64,000 nt of DNA, taken from contig NZ_JANUFD010000007.1 of assembly GCF_024807945.1 (NCBI RefSeq), positions 186,001-250,000 on the forward strand, given 5' to 3'. The notes below the pieces were generated by a model that made no database searches, was not told the DNA's origin, and saw nothing but the letters and a program-made list of their open reading frames with translations. Every line of letters starts with the position of its first letter. The stretch's first letter is position 1. The position numbers were made by a program, and so were the translations under genes. The stretch is from Pseudomonas sp. JUb42 (GTDB lineage Bacteria; Pseudomonadota; Gammaproteobacteria; Pseudomonadales; Pseudomonadaceae). Below are positions 46,791-56,664 of this stretch, piece by piece.

Positions 46791-49010
46791 TCAATAAAGA
46801 TCCACCGGATCCACATCCAGCGACCAGCGCACCTGGCGGCCGCTGGGCATTTGCTCCAGGGCCAGCATCCAACTATTGAGCAAGCGGTGCAGCGGCGCCC
46901 GGGCGCTGGCCTGGACCAGCAGCTGCGCGCGGAAACGTCCGGCGCGGCGCTCCATGGGCGCCGGTACCGGGCCGAGGAGTTCGATGCCGCCCAACTGCAT
47001 TTCGCTGACCAGTTGCTCAGCTTCGGCACAGGCTTCGTCGAGAAAACCTTCGGCCTGCCCCGGTTTATGGGCCTCGGCACGCAACAGCGCCAGGTGGGCG
47101 AACGGCGGCAATCCGGCGGCGCGGCGTTCGCTCAGGGCCTGCTCGGCGAAGGCGAAATAGCCCTGTTCGGTCAGTTGCACCAACAGCGGATGGTCGGCCA
47201 GGTGGGTCTGGATGATCACTTTGCCCGGCTCTTCTGCACGCCCTGCCCGGCCTGCGACCTGCACGATCAACTGCGCCATGCGCTCGGCGGCGCGGAAGTC
47301 GCCGGAAAACAGCCCGCCATCGGCATCGAGGATCGACACCAGGGTCACCCGCGGGAAGTGGTGACCCTTGGCGAGCATCTGCGTGCCGACGAGGATGCAC
47401 GGTTGACCGCGCTGGACCGTGGCAAACAGCTGGTTCATCGCGTCCTTGCGCGAGGTGCTGTCGCGGTCGACCCGCAGCACCGGGTAATCCGGGAACAGGA
47501 TGGCCAGGCGATCCTCGGCCCGCTCGGTGCCCGCGCCGACCGGGCGCAGGTCCACCTGATTGCACGAGGGGCACTGGCGGGGCACGCGTTCGGCATGGCC
47601 GCAGTGGTGGCAGCGTAGTTCCCCGGAGCGCTGGTGCACGGTCATGCGCGCATCGCAGCGCGGGCAACCGGACAGCCAGCCGCAGTCATGACACAGCAGC
47701 GTCGGGGCGTAGCCACGGCGGTTGAGAAACACCAATACCTGTTGGCCCGCCGCCAGGGTCTGGCCGATGGCCTGCTGCATCGGCCCGGAGATGCCGCTGT
47801 CCATGGGCCGGCTTTTCACGTCCAGGCGCAGGAAGCGCGGCTGCTGGGCGCCACCGGCGCGTTGGGTCAGGCGCAGCAGGCCGTAGCGACCGGTATAGGC
47901 GTTGTGCAGGCTTTCCAGAGACGGCGTAGCCGAGCCCAGTACGATCGGGATGTTCTCCTGACGGGCGCGGACCAGGGCCAGATCCCGTGCGTGGTAGCGC
48001 AGGCCTTCCTGCTGTTTATAGGAGCCGTCGTGTTCTTCGTCGATGATGATCAGGCCCGGATGCTTCATGGGCGTAAACAGTGCCGAGCGAGTGCCGATAA
48101 TAATGTCGGCCTCGCCATCCCGGGCGGCGAGCCAGGCATCGAGGCGCTCGCGGTCGTTGACCGCCGAATGCACCAGGGCGATACGCGCATTGAAGCGCTG
48201 CTCGAAACGCGCCAGGGTTTGCGGGCCGAGGTTGATCTCCGGAATCAGCACCAGGGCCTGCTTGCCCGCTTCCAGCGTCTCGCGGATCAGTTGCAGGTAG
48301 ACCTCGGTCTTGCCGCTGCCGGTGACCCCCGCCAGAAGAAAGGCATGAAAGCTGTCGAAACCGGCACGAATCGCCTGATAGGCCGCGCGCTGTTCGGTAT
48401 TGAGCGGCAGTTCCGGCTGTGCCAGCCAGCGCTCGTGGCGCGCGACCGGCGCGTGGCTGCGCACTTCAACCTGCACCAGATTCTTTTCCAGCAGCAGGTT
48501 GAGGCTGCTTTTATTCAGCTCCAGCTTGTCGAGCAACTGATGGGCAACGCCGTGAGGATGCTGGGCCAGGGTAGTCAAGGCTTCGCGCTGCTTGGGCGCG
48601 CGGGCGATACGCGGGTCGTCGATGCTGGCGTCGGGGGCCACTTGCCAGAAGCGCTCCTGGCGCGACTCGGCCGGCTCGCCCTGGCGCAACAGCACCGGCA
48701 GGGCCCAACTGAGGGTGTCGCCCAGGCCGTGCTGGTAATACTGCGAGGTCCACAGGCACAGCTTGAACAGTGACGGCGGCATCGGCGATTGCTGATCGAG
48801 CAGGGCCAGGGCGGGCTTGAGCTTGTCGGCCGGGACGTCGCTATGATCCACCACCTCAATTAGCACGCCGATCATCTGCCGCGAGCCGAATGGCACCCGC
48901 AGGCGCATGCCCGGTTGCAGCGCACTGCGCTCAATGCCAGCGGGCAGGCGATAGTCGAACAGGCGGCGCAGCGGTGAGGGCAGGGCAAGGCGCAGGATGG
49001 CGTCGGGCAC
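46791..49010 (-). CDS. priA: Primosomal protein N' (replication restart helicase)
   Basis: 3'-5' DNA helicase that reloads the replisome at stalled forks. 739 residues. N-terminal DNA-binding domain (MPDAILRLALPSPLRRLFDYRLP), Walker A GVTGSGKT near residue 230, DEEH box DEEHDGSYKQQEGLRYHARDL near 325, and a zinc-binding insert with paired cysteines (CHDCGWLSGCPRCDARM, CHHCG, CPSC) at about 440-480. It diverges from rpmE. Confidence 0.97.
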   Translation of the reverse strand: MPDAILRLALPSPLRRLFDYRLPAGIERSALQPGMRLRVPFGSRQMIGVLIEVVDHSDVPADKLKPALALLDQQSPMPPSLFKLCLWTSQYYQHGLGDTLSWALPVLLRQGEPAESRQERFWQVAPDASIDDPRIARAPKQREALTTLAQHPHGVAHQLLDKLELNKSSLNLLLEKNLVQVEVRSHAPVARHERWLAQPELPLNTEQRAAYQAIRAGFDSFHAFLLAGVTGSGKTEVYLQLIRETLEAGKQALVLIPEINLGPQTLARFEQRFNARIALVHSAVNDRERLDAWLAARDGEADIIIGTRSALFTPMKHPGLIIIDEEHDGSYKQQEGLRYHARDLALVRARQENIPIVLGSATPSLESLHNAYTGRYGLLRLTQRAGGAQQPRFLRLDVKSRPMDSGISGPMQQAIGQTLAAGQQVLVFLNRRGYAPTLLCHDCGWLSGCPRCDARMTVHQRSGELRCHHCGHAERVPRQCPSCNQVDLRPVGAGTERAEDRLAILFPDYPVLRVDRDSTSRKDAMNQLFATVQRGQPCILVGTQMLAKGHHFPRVTLVSILDADGGLFSGDFRAAERMAQLIVQVAGRAGRAEEPGKVIIQTHLADHPLLVQLTEQGYFAFAEQALSERRAAGLPPFAHLALLRAEAHKPGQAEGFLDEACAEAEQLVSEMQLGGIELLGPVPAPMERRAGRFRAQLLVQASARAPLHRLLNSWMLALEQMPSGRQVRWSLDVDPVDLY

Positions 49011-49177
49011 GCGGGAAATTCCCTGTTGCGGTCGTGAGCGGACGGCGAGCTTAGCAGACGATCGGTGCTGCCGTTCACTTGCGTCATTCCAATTGTCTGG
49101 TAGTATCCGCAGCCTTATTACGTGCGGTATTCAACAATAGTGTTGGGTGGCGGCACGTCTAGCCCGAGGAAGTATCC

Positions 49178-49399
49178 ATGAAAGCTGATATCCATCCAGT
49201 TTACGAAGCCATTGACGCAACCTGCAGCTGCGGCAATGTCATCAAAACTCGTTCCACTCTCGCCAAGCCTCTGAGCCTGGACGTTTGCAACGAATGCCAC
49301 CCGTTCTACACCGGCAAGCAGAAGACGCTGGATGTGGGCGGTCGTGTTGACCGTTTCAAATCGCGTTTCGGCGCGTTCGGCGCTGCCAAAACCAACTAA
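49178..49399 (+). CDS. rpmE: 50S ribosomal protein L31, zinc-binding form
   Basis: 73-residue L31. The cysteines at 16, 18, 37 and 40 (CSC and CNEC) show it is the zinc-containing type rather than the zinc-free paralogue made under zinc starvation. ATG 49178 with GAGGAAG upstream. A strong terminator follows 18 bases after the stop. It diverges from priA. Confidence 0.97.
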   Translation: MKADIHPVYEAIDATCSCGNVIKTRSTLAKPLSLDVCNECHPFYTGKQKTLDVGGRVDRFKSRFGAFGAAKTN

Positions 49400-49417
49400 T
49401 CCCTGGTTTTGCTGTGC

Positions 49418-49446
49418 AAAAAGGCGTCCTTCGGGGCGCCTTTTTT
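49418..49446 (+). terminator. rpmE terminator
   Basis: AAAAAGGCGTCC-TTCG-GGGGCGCC followed by six T's: a GC-rich stem with a stable TTCG loop and U-tract just after rpmE. Confidence 0.9.
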
Positions 49447-49770
49447 GTACCCGCGATTTACTCCATTTAGGTTTTCAGTCAGCTCGACAGTGTGCGGCGC
49501 AACGCCGCAGGGCGCTGCAAGGATGTGTGCGACGAGAGGGCGTCTGGCAAGGGTGGGTGCGCTGGCTGAACCTGATCGGTCATCCTATGATTGTGCGGCT
49601 GCCTGCGGTTTGAACGCTCTGCGGCGGGGTCCCGGAGTCCCGCGTATAAGCGTAAAGTCGTAGCTCGCGCCCCTTGACACAAGTGACCGGGCAGTCTTGT
49701 TCGGACTTTCTTACTTGCGTATCCTCGGCGGTCCGTCTGTCCCACAGAAATAAAAAAGCGGAATGCACAC
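49447..49770. other. rpmE to malic enzyme intergenic region
   Basis: 324 bases with no plausible ORF. A TTGACA hexamer at 49674-49679 could be the -35 of the malic enzyme promoter, but no good -10 lies at 16-18 bases. No operator or hairpin recognised. P. aeruginosa has additional genes between rpmE and the malic enzyme; none is present here. Confidence 0.4.
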
Positions 49771-51039
49771 ATGTCTGATCTGAAAACTGCCGCTCTCGAG
49801 TATCACGCCAATCCCCGACCAGGAAAACTGAGCGTTGAACTCACCAAGCCTACTGCAACCGCTCGTGATCTGGCGCTGGCCTACAGCCCGGGTGTTGCTG
49901 AACCAGTCCGTGAAATCGCTCGTGACCCTGAGCTGGCCTACCGCTACACCGGTAAGGGCAACCTGGTTGCAGTGATCTCCGACGGCACCGCCATTCTTGG
50001 CCTGGGTAACCTGGGTCCATTGGCGTCCAAGCCGGTCATGGAAGGCAAGGGTGTTCTGTTCAAGCGTTTCGCCGGGATCGACGTTTTCGATATCGAAGTG
50101 GACTCCGAAAGCCCGCAGGCTTTCATCGACACCGTTAAACGTATCTCCATCACTTTCGGCGGCATCAACCTGGAAGATATCAAGGCACCTGAGTGCTTTG
50201 AGATCGAAAAGGCTCTGATCGAGCAGTGCGACATTCCGGTTTTCCATGATGACCAACATGGCACCGCAATCGTTACCGCTGCCGGCATGATCAACGCTCT
50301 GGAAATCGTCGGCAAAACCCTGGAAGAGGCGAAAATCGTCTGCCTGGGTGCCGGTGCCGCTGCTATCTCCTGCATGAAGTTGCTGGTGAGCATGGGCGCG
50401 AAGATCGAAAACATCTTCATGATCGACCGTAATGGCGTGGTCCACTCCGGCCGTACCGACCTGAACCAGTACAAGGCAGTGTTTGCCCACGCGACGGAAA
50501 AACGCACCCTGAGCGATGCGCTCGATGGTGCCGATGTATTCGTTGGCCTGTCCGGTCCGAACCTGTTGAGCGCGGAAAACCTCAAGCTGATGGCTCGTGA
50601 CCCGATCGTGTTCGCCTGCTCGAACCCTGATCCGGAAATCGCTCCGGCCCTGGCTCACGCCACCCGTGACGACGTGATCATGGCCACCGGTCGTTCGGAC
50701 TTCCCGAACCAGGTCAACAACGTGCTGGGCTTCCCGTTCATTTTCCGTGGTGCTCTGGACGTTCGCGCCAAGCGTATCAACGAAGAAATGAAAATCGCTG
50801 CGGCCAACGCCCTGCGTGAACTGGCCAAGCTGCCGGTTCCACAGGAAGTCTGCGACGCTTACGGTGGCATCAAGCTGGAATTCGGTCGTGAGTACATCAT
50901 CCCGAAACCAATGGATGCACGCCTGTTAGGCCTGATCGCTGACGCAGTAGCGAAAGCGGCCATCGAGACCGGCGTTGCAACCCTGCCGTATCCGAAGCAC
51001 TACCCGCTGAAAAGCGTCGATGACGTGTTCAACGGTTAA
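49771..51039 (+). CDS. maeB: Malic enzyme, short form
   Basis: Oxidative decarboxylation of malate to pyruvate with NAD(P)+. 422 residues with the malic-enzyme N-domain (LALAYSPGVAEPV, NLVAVISDGTAILGLGNLG, catalytic GGINLEDIKAPECFEIE and FHDDQHGTA) and a C-terminal nucleotide fold (IVCLGAGAAAISCMKLL). It lacks the phosphotransacetylase-like C-terminal domain of enteric MaeB (about 760 residues), as is usual in Pseudomonas. Cofactor preference (NADP probable) cannot be read with certainty. Followed by a terminator. Confidence 0.92.
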   Translation: MSDLKTAALEYHANPRPGKLSVELTKPTATARDLALAYSPGVAEPVREIARDPELAYRYTGKGNLVAVISDGTAILGLGNLGPLASKPVMEGKGVLFKRFAGIDVFDIEVDSESPQAFIDTVKRISITFGGINLEDIKAPECFEIEKALIEQCDIPVFHDDQHGTAIVTAAGMINALEIVGKTLEEAKIVCLGAGAAAISCMKLLVSMGAKIENIFMIDRNGVVHSGRTDLNQYKAVFAHATEKRTLSDALDGADVFVGLSGPNLLSAENLKLMARDPIVFACSNPDPEIAPALAHATRDDVIMATGRSDFPNQVNNVLGFPFIFRGALDVRAKRINEEMKIAAANALRELAKLPVPQEVCDAYGGIKLEFGREYIIPKPMDARLLGLIADAVAKAAIETGVATLPYPKHYPLKSVDDVFNG

Positions 51040-51054
51040 GGTTGGGCGATAAAC

Positions 51055-51083
51055 AAAAAACCCGCAGCGATGCGGGTTTTTTT
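51055..51083 (+). terminator. Malic enzyme terminator
   Basis: AAAAAACCCGCA-GCGA-TGCGGGTTTTTTT: strong stem with flanking A and T tracts 15 bases after the stop. It may also act on the minus strand, after ponA. Confidence 0.92.
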
Positions 51084-51110
51084 GTGGGTGCGATTTGATT
51101 GACGGCGAGA

Positions 51111-51160
51111 GTAGGACCGGCTTTAGCCGGGAGGGCGATCTCGCGGCTAAAGCCGCTACG
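51111..51160. repeat. Short REP of the ACCGGCTTTAGCC family
   Basis: GTAGGACCGGCTTTAGCCGG, a short spacer GGAGGGCGATCT, then CGCGGCTAAAGCCGCTACG. Compact doublet between the convergent malic enzyme and ponA genes; close in sequence to the element at 33166. Confidence 0.8.
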
Positions 51161-51238
51161 TTTTCTAATGATGGCTTCTGGCCACCAGTCACCTGACACT
51201 CTGCGTCACATCCGGACGCAGAATGCCGTGTTGGTGCA

Positions 51239-53683
51239 TTAGAACAGGTCGATCGGCGCCGACTCATCTGCTGGCAGCGGGCTGCCCGGCACTACGCCAT
51301 TGCCCAGTTCATTCACGCTTGGTGGCGTATCTTCGCTTTTGAATAGCTCGAAGAAGGCGTTCGGCGTGCTTGGCGTCGCGGCGCGGCCACTGACCGGGTC
51401 GACCCGCAGGCTGAGAATGCCATCCGGTTCGGCCTGGGTATGCGGCGGTTTGTCCTTGAGCGCAGCGCTCATGTAATCCATCCAGATCGGCAGGGCGACG
51501 GTGCCGCCAAATTCCCGACGACCAAGGCTTTCCGGCTGGTCGAAGCCGGTCCACACGGTGGTCACGTAGTCGGCGTTGTAGCCGGTGAACCAGGCGTCTT
51601 TGGACTCGTTGGTCGTACCTGTCTTGCCGGCGATATCCGGGCGGCCCATGGACAGCGCGCGGCGGCCTGTACCCAGCTTGATCACGTCCTCGAGCATGCT
51701 GTTGAGGATGTACGTAGTGCGGCCATCGACGATGCGCTCGGCCACAGCCGGGGCCGCAGGGTCCACGGCAGCAGGAGTGACGTTGGTGGTCAAAGCCGGC
51801 CCATCATTGACAGCATAGATCGACGTGTTGGGCGCGACTTTGCTGTCAACCGCTGGCACGGTTGGCGGATTGGCCGTAAACAGCGTGGAGCCTTCGCGGT
51901 TCTCGATCTTCTGGATCAGGTACGGCGAGATCTTGTAGCCGCCGTTGGCAAAAGTGCTCCAGCCGGTGACGATTTCCATCGGCGTCAGGGTCGCAGTACC
52001 CAGGGCCAGGGACAGGTTGCGCGGCAGATCAGCCTTGTTGAAGCCGAAACGGGTGATGTAATCGATCGTGCTCTCGACACCCAATGCCTGCAGCAGGCGG
52101 ATCGAAACCAGGTTGCGCGACTTGTACAGGGCTTCGCGCAGGCGGATCGGGCCGAGGAAGGTGCCGTTGTCGTTCTTCGGACGCCAGACCTTGTCCAGGT
52201 ATTCGTCGACGAACACGATGGGTGCGTCGTTGACCAGGCTGGCGGCGGTATAGCCGTTATCCAGGGCGGCGCTATAAACGAACGGCTTGAAGCTCGAGCC
52301 TGGCTGGCGCTTGGCCTGGGTGGCGCGGTTGTAATTGCTCTGTTCGAAGGCAAAGCCGCCGACCAGTGCCCGGATGGCGCCATTTTTCGGGTCCAGGGAC
52401 ACCAGCGCGCTTTGGGCGGTCGGAATCTGGCTGAACTTCAGGGTGCCATCAGGCTTGCGCTGCAGGCGAATCAGGTCGCCGACATGAGCTACGTCAGCTG
52501 CCGAGCGCGGCGCTCCCCCTATGCTGTTGGTGTTCAGATAAGGGCGTGCCCATTTCATGCTGTCCCACGCAACGGTTTCTTCCTTCTCGCCGTTATGGGT
52601 CAGCACGCGCAGGCCGTTCTTGTCGATCAGAGTGACGATGGCCGGTTCAAGGCCGCTGATGGTGCGCTGTTTGACCAATTCCTGAACCCAGGCTTCACGG
52701 GTCATGCCGGGGAAGCGGCTTTCCGGACCCCGGTAGCCGTGGCGCTGGTCGTATTCGATCAGACCGTCCTGGACGGCGCGGTTGGCGTCTTCCTGGCGGT
52801 CGCTTGGCACGGTGGTGGTGACGCGGAAACCTTCGGTGTAAGCATCGCTGCCATAGCGACCAACCATTTCGGCACGGGCCATTTCGGCGATGTACGGGGC
52901 ATTCACTTCCGGTGTCGGTACGTGATAACTGGCGTTGAGCGGTTCGGCCAGAGCAGTCTGATAGGCCTTTTCGTCGATCTTGCCGAGCTTGAACATGCGC
53001 CCCAGGATCCAGTCGCGACGCTCTTTGGCGCGTGCCGGGTTGGCCAGGGGGTTGAAGCGCGACGGTGCCTTGGGCAGGCCGGCAATCGTGGCCATCTGGC
53101 CCAGGCTGGCGTCGCGGATGGATTTGCCGTAGTAAACCTGCGACGCCGCCTCGATACCGTAGGCGCGGTTGCCCAGGTAGATCTTGTTGACGTACAGCTC
53201 GAGGATCTCGTCCTTGGTCAGTTGGCGCTCGATTTGCAAGGCAAGAAGAATCTCGGTGGCTTTACGTGAAAAACTTCTTTCGCTGGTCAGGAAAAAGTTT
53301 TTCGCCACCTGCATGGTGATGGTGCTGCCGCCGGTCTGAATATGGCCGCTTTTCACCAGTTGTGAAGCAGCTCGCATCAGACTGCTGGGGTCGACGCCGT
53401 AATGGTTGGCGAAGTTGTCGTCTTCGGCCGAGAGCAAGGCGTTGATGAAGTTGGGCGGGATCTCGGAGAAGCGGATTGGCGAGCGACGCATTTCGCCAAA
53501 CTCTGCAATCAATTTGCCGTCACTGCTATAAACTCGCAGCGGAATCTGCAGCTGGATGCTTCTGAGGGCGTCAACGGACGGCAGGCTGGGGCTCAGGTAG
53601 AGATAGGCACCGCTCAGAACGAGCACGAGCCCACAGACCATGGCGACGAGAGACCACCAGAAAAACTTCAGCAGGCGTATCAA
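51239..53683 (-). CDS. ponA: Penicillin-binding protein 1A
   Basis: Bifunctional class A PBP that polymerises and cross-links peptidoglycan. 814 residues: N-terminal membrane anchor (FFWWSLVAMVCGLVLVLSGAYL), glycosyltransferase domain with the catalytic region LLSAEDDNFANHYGVDPSSLMRA, an inserted OB-like region, and a transpeptidase with SxxK (GSSFK), SxN (SRN) and KTG (GKTGTTNESKDAW). ATG 53683. It diverges from pilM. Confidence 0.97.
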   Translation of the reverse strand: MIRLLKFFWWSLVAMVCGLVLVLSGAYLYLSPSLPSVDALRSIQLQIPLRVYSSDGKLIAEFGEMRRSPIRFSEIPPNFINALLSAEDDNFANHYGVDPSSLMRAASQLVKSGHIQTGGSTITMQVAKNFFLTSERSFSRKATEILLALQIERQLTKDEILELYVNKIYLGNRAYGIEAASQVYYGKSIRDASLGQMATIAGLPKAPSRFNPLANPARAKERRDWILGRMFKLGKIDEKAYQTALAEPLNASYHVPTPEVNAPYIAEMARAEMVGRYGSDAYTEGFRVTTTVPSDRQEDANRAVQDGLIEYDQRHGYRGPESRFPGMTREAWVQELVKQRTISGLEPAIVTLIDKNGLRVLTHNGEKEETVAWDSMKWARPYLNTNSIGGAPRSAADVAHVGDLIRLQRKPDGTLKFSQIPTAQSALVSLDPKNGAIRALVGGFAFEQSNYNRATQAKRQPGSSFKPFVYSAALDNGYTAASLVNDAPIVFVDEYLDKVWRPKNDNGTFLGPIRLREALYKSRNLVSIRLLQALGVESTIDYITRFGFNKADLPRNLSLALGTATLTPMEIVTGWSTFANGGYKISPYLIQKIENREGSTLFTANPPTVPAVDSKVAPNTSIYAVNDGPALTTNVTPAAVDPAAPAVAERIVDGRTTYILNSMLEDVIKLGTGRRALSMGRPDIAGKTGTTNESKDAWFTGYNADYVTTVWTGFDQPESLGRREFGGTVALPIWMDYMSAALKDKPPHTQAEPDGILSLRVDPVSGRAATPSTPNAFFELFKSEDTPPSVNELGNGVVPGSPLPADESAPIDLF

Positions 53684-53886
53684 GGCTTTTGGATTTCCAG
53701 AAAAAAGAATGGGTTAAGCGCAGGCATCAACAAATGAACACGCCTTGAAGCTTGTTTAAACGAAAAAAACGCTGGGCATTATAAGCATTTTTCGTCTGCG
53801 AGCGTTATTTGCGCTACTGTCAAGGCAGCCGCCGGTGGCACTGAACAAAAAATTGTCCGTAAGTGACGGAAACTCATAGGAAATAG

Positions 53887-54953
<1,067 letters not shown>

Positions 54954-54954
<1 letters not shown>

Positions 54955-55520
54955 TGGCTCGGATTAACCTTTTACCCTGGCGTGAACAGCTGCGCGAAGA
55001 GCGCAAGAAACGCTTCCTCACCGCTTTGGCATGCGTGCTGGTAGTGGCCGTTGCCCTGTTGATGCTTGTCGATCGCTACCTCAGCGCTGAACTGAGCAAT
55101 CAACTGGCGCGTAATGCCCTGGTGCAGAAAGAGGTCGCTCAACTGGATCTGCGCATCAAGGAAATCAGCGACCTCAAGGCACGTCGCAAGCAGTTGCTGG
55201 AACGGATGAAGATCATTCAGGACCTGCAAGGCAACCGACAGGTCATAGGCCGGGTCTTCGATCAACTGGCCCGCAGTGTTCCGGACGGCGTCTATTACAA
55301 CGAAGTGACCATGAAGGACAAACTCATCTCCATCAGCGGCATCGCCGAGTCGAACAATCGGGTGTCGGACCTGATGCGTAATCTCGCTGCCTCATCGTGG
55401 CTGGAGTCGCCGAACCTGACTGAGGTGAAGGCAGCCGCTGCCGGTGCTGTGGATCAGGCCAACTCTTTCCAGCTGACGGTGCGCCAGACGCAGCCTTCGG
55501 TTGAGGGAGCCAAGCCATGA
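54954..55520 (+). CDS. pilN: Type IV pilus assembly protein PilN
   Basis: Bitopic inner-membrane protein. The conserved cytoplasmic INLLPWR motif (residues 4-10) docks on PilM, one helix follows at about 24-43 (LTALACVLVVAVALLMLVDRYL), then a coiled coil and a periplasmic ferredoxin-like domain. 188 residues. Overlaps pilM and pilO. Confidence 0.96.
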
Positions 55521-56140
55521 GGCCCGCAGAATGGCTGGAGAGCCTGCGCAAGGTTGAAATCAGCGAGTTGGACCTCAACAACCTCGGCTCATGGCCGGTG
55601 GTGGTCAAGGTCATTGCTTCGGCACTGTTGATGGTGCTGGTGCTGGGCCTTGGGTATTTCTTCTATATCCAGGACCTTGAAGGCCAGCTCAGTTCTGCGC
55701 AGATCGGTGAGAGCACGCTCAAGGAGCAGTACACCACCAAGGCGTTCCAGGCGGCCAACCTTGAGCCGTACAAGCGCCAGATGACCGAGATGGAAAATAC
55801 CTTCGGCGCCTTGCTGCGGCAGTTGCCCAGCGATACCGAAGTGCCCGGCCTGCTTGAGGACATCACCCGTACCGGCCTGAGCAGCAATCTGGAATTCGAA
55901 GAGATCAAGCTGTTGCCCGAATCGGTGCAGCCGTTCTACATCGAGCTGCCGATCCAGATCACCGTGGTCGGGGCTTACCACGACCTGGCGACCTTCGCCA
56001 GCGGCGTCTCCAGCCTGCCGCGGATCGTTACCTTGCATGATTTCGCGATCAAGCCGGCTGACCCGAAGAATCCGCTGAAGTTGCGCATGAGCATCCTGGC
56101 CAAGACTTACCGCTACAACGATGAAGGGCTGAAGAAATGA
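55517..56140 (+). CDS. pilO: Type IV pilus assembly protein PilO
   Basis: Inner-membrane partner of PilN in the alignment complex. 207 residues: membrane helix at about 30-50 (VVVKVIASALLMVLVLGLGYFFYI), periplasmic coiled coil, and a ferredoxin-like domain (QLPSDTEVPGLLEDITRTGLSSNLEFEEIKLLPE). Overlaps pilN and pilP by four bases each. Confidence 0.95.
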   Translation: MRPAEWLESLRKVEISELDLNNLGSWPVVVKVIASALLMVLVLGLGYFFYIQDLEGQLSSAQIGESTLKEQYTTKAFQAANLEPYKRQMTEMENTFGALLRQLPSDTEVPGLLEDITRTGLSSNLEFEEIKLLPESVQPFYIELPIQITVVGAYHDLATFASGVSSLPRIVTLHDFAIKPADPKNPLKLRMSILAKTYRYNDEGLKK

Positions 56141-56664
56141 GGGTGGCGCGATTGCTGTGCGTCAGTGCGGCCTTGATGGGGCTGGCCGGTTGTGGCAACG
56201 ACAACCAGTTTGCCGATTTGACCACGTTCATGAACGAAGCGAAGGCCAAGCCCACCGGGGTCATCGAGCCGCTGCCCAAGTTTCGTCCTTACGAAGCCTT
56301 TGCCTACAGCGCCTCGAACCTGCGCAGTCCTTTTCAGCCGCCGATCAAGAACGACACCGTCGCCCGGCAGAAAGGCTCGCGGCAGATCAAGCCGGACGAG
56401 ACGCGGGTCAAGCAGTTCCTCGAAGGATTCGGCATCGAGACCTTTGAAATGGTCGGCACGATCTCCAACGACACCGGTACTTTTGCCCTGTTACGCGGCG
56501 CTGGTGGCGTGCATCGGGTCAAGGTAGGGGATTATCTGGGCCGCGATAACGGCCGCATCGTCTCGGTCAGTGATTCGCAGGTGGATGTCATCGAAATTGT
56601 TTCTGATGGGGAGGGAGCCTGGCTGGAACGACCGCGCAGTATCTCCCTTAAAGAACGCTCATGA
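56137..56664 (+). CDS. pilP: Type IV pilus assembly lipoprotein PilP
   Basis: Inner-membrane lipoprotein linking PilNO to the PilQ secretin. 175 residues with a signal ending in lipobox LAGC (MRVARLLCVSAALMGLAGCG, cysteine near 19), a disordered linker, and a C-terminal beta domain (FEMVGTISNDTGTFALLRGAGGVHRVKVGDYLG). Overlaps pilO and pilQ. Confidence 0.95.
   Translation: MRVARLLCVSAALMGLAGCGNDNQFADLTTFMNEAKAKPTGVIEPLPKFRPYEAFAYSASNLRSPFQPPIKNDTVARQKGSRQIKPDETRVKQFLEGFGIETFEMVGTISNDTGTFALLRGAGGVHRVKVGDYLGRDNGRIVSVSDSQVDVIEIVSDGEGAWLERPRSISLKERS

Noticed and set aside
49479..49772. A 97-codon minus-strand frame between rpmE and the malic enzyme gene
   Set aside because: No recognisable domain or ribosome-binding site, and it would run out of the malic enzyme start region. 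Treated as non-coding.
51440..53269. A 609-codon plus-strand frame opposite ponA
   Set aside because: Antisense shadow of a conserved penicillin-binding protein, with compositionally biased translation.
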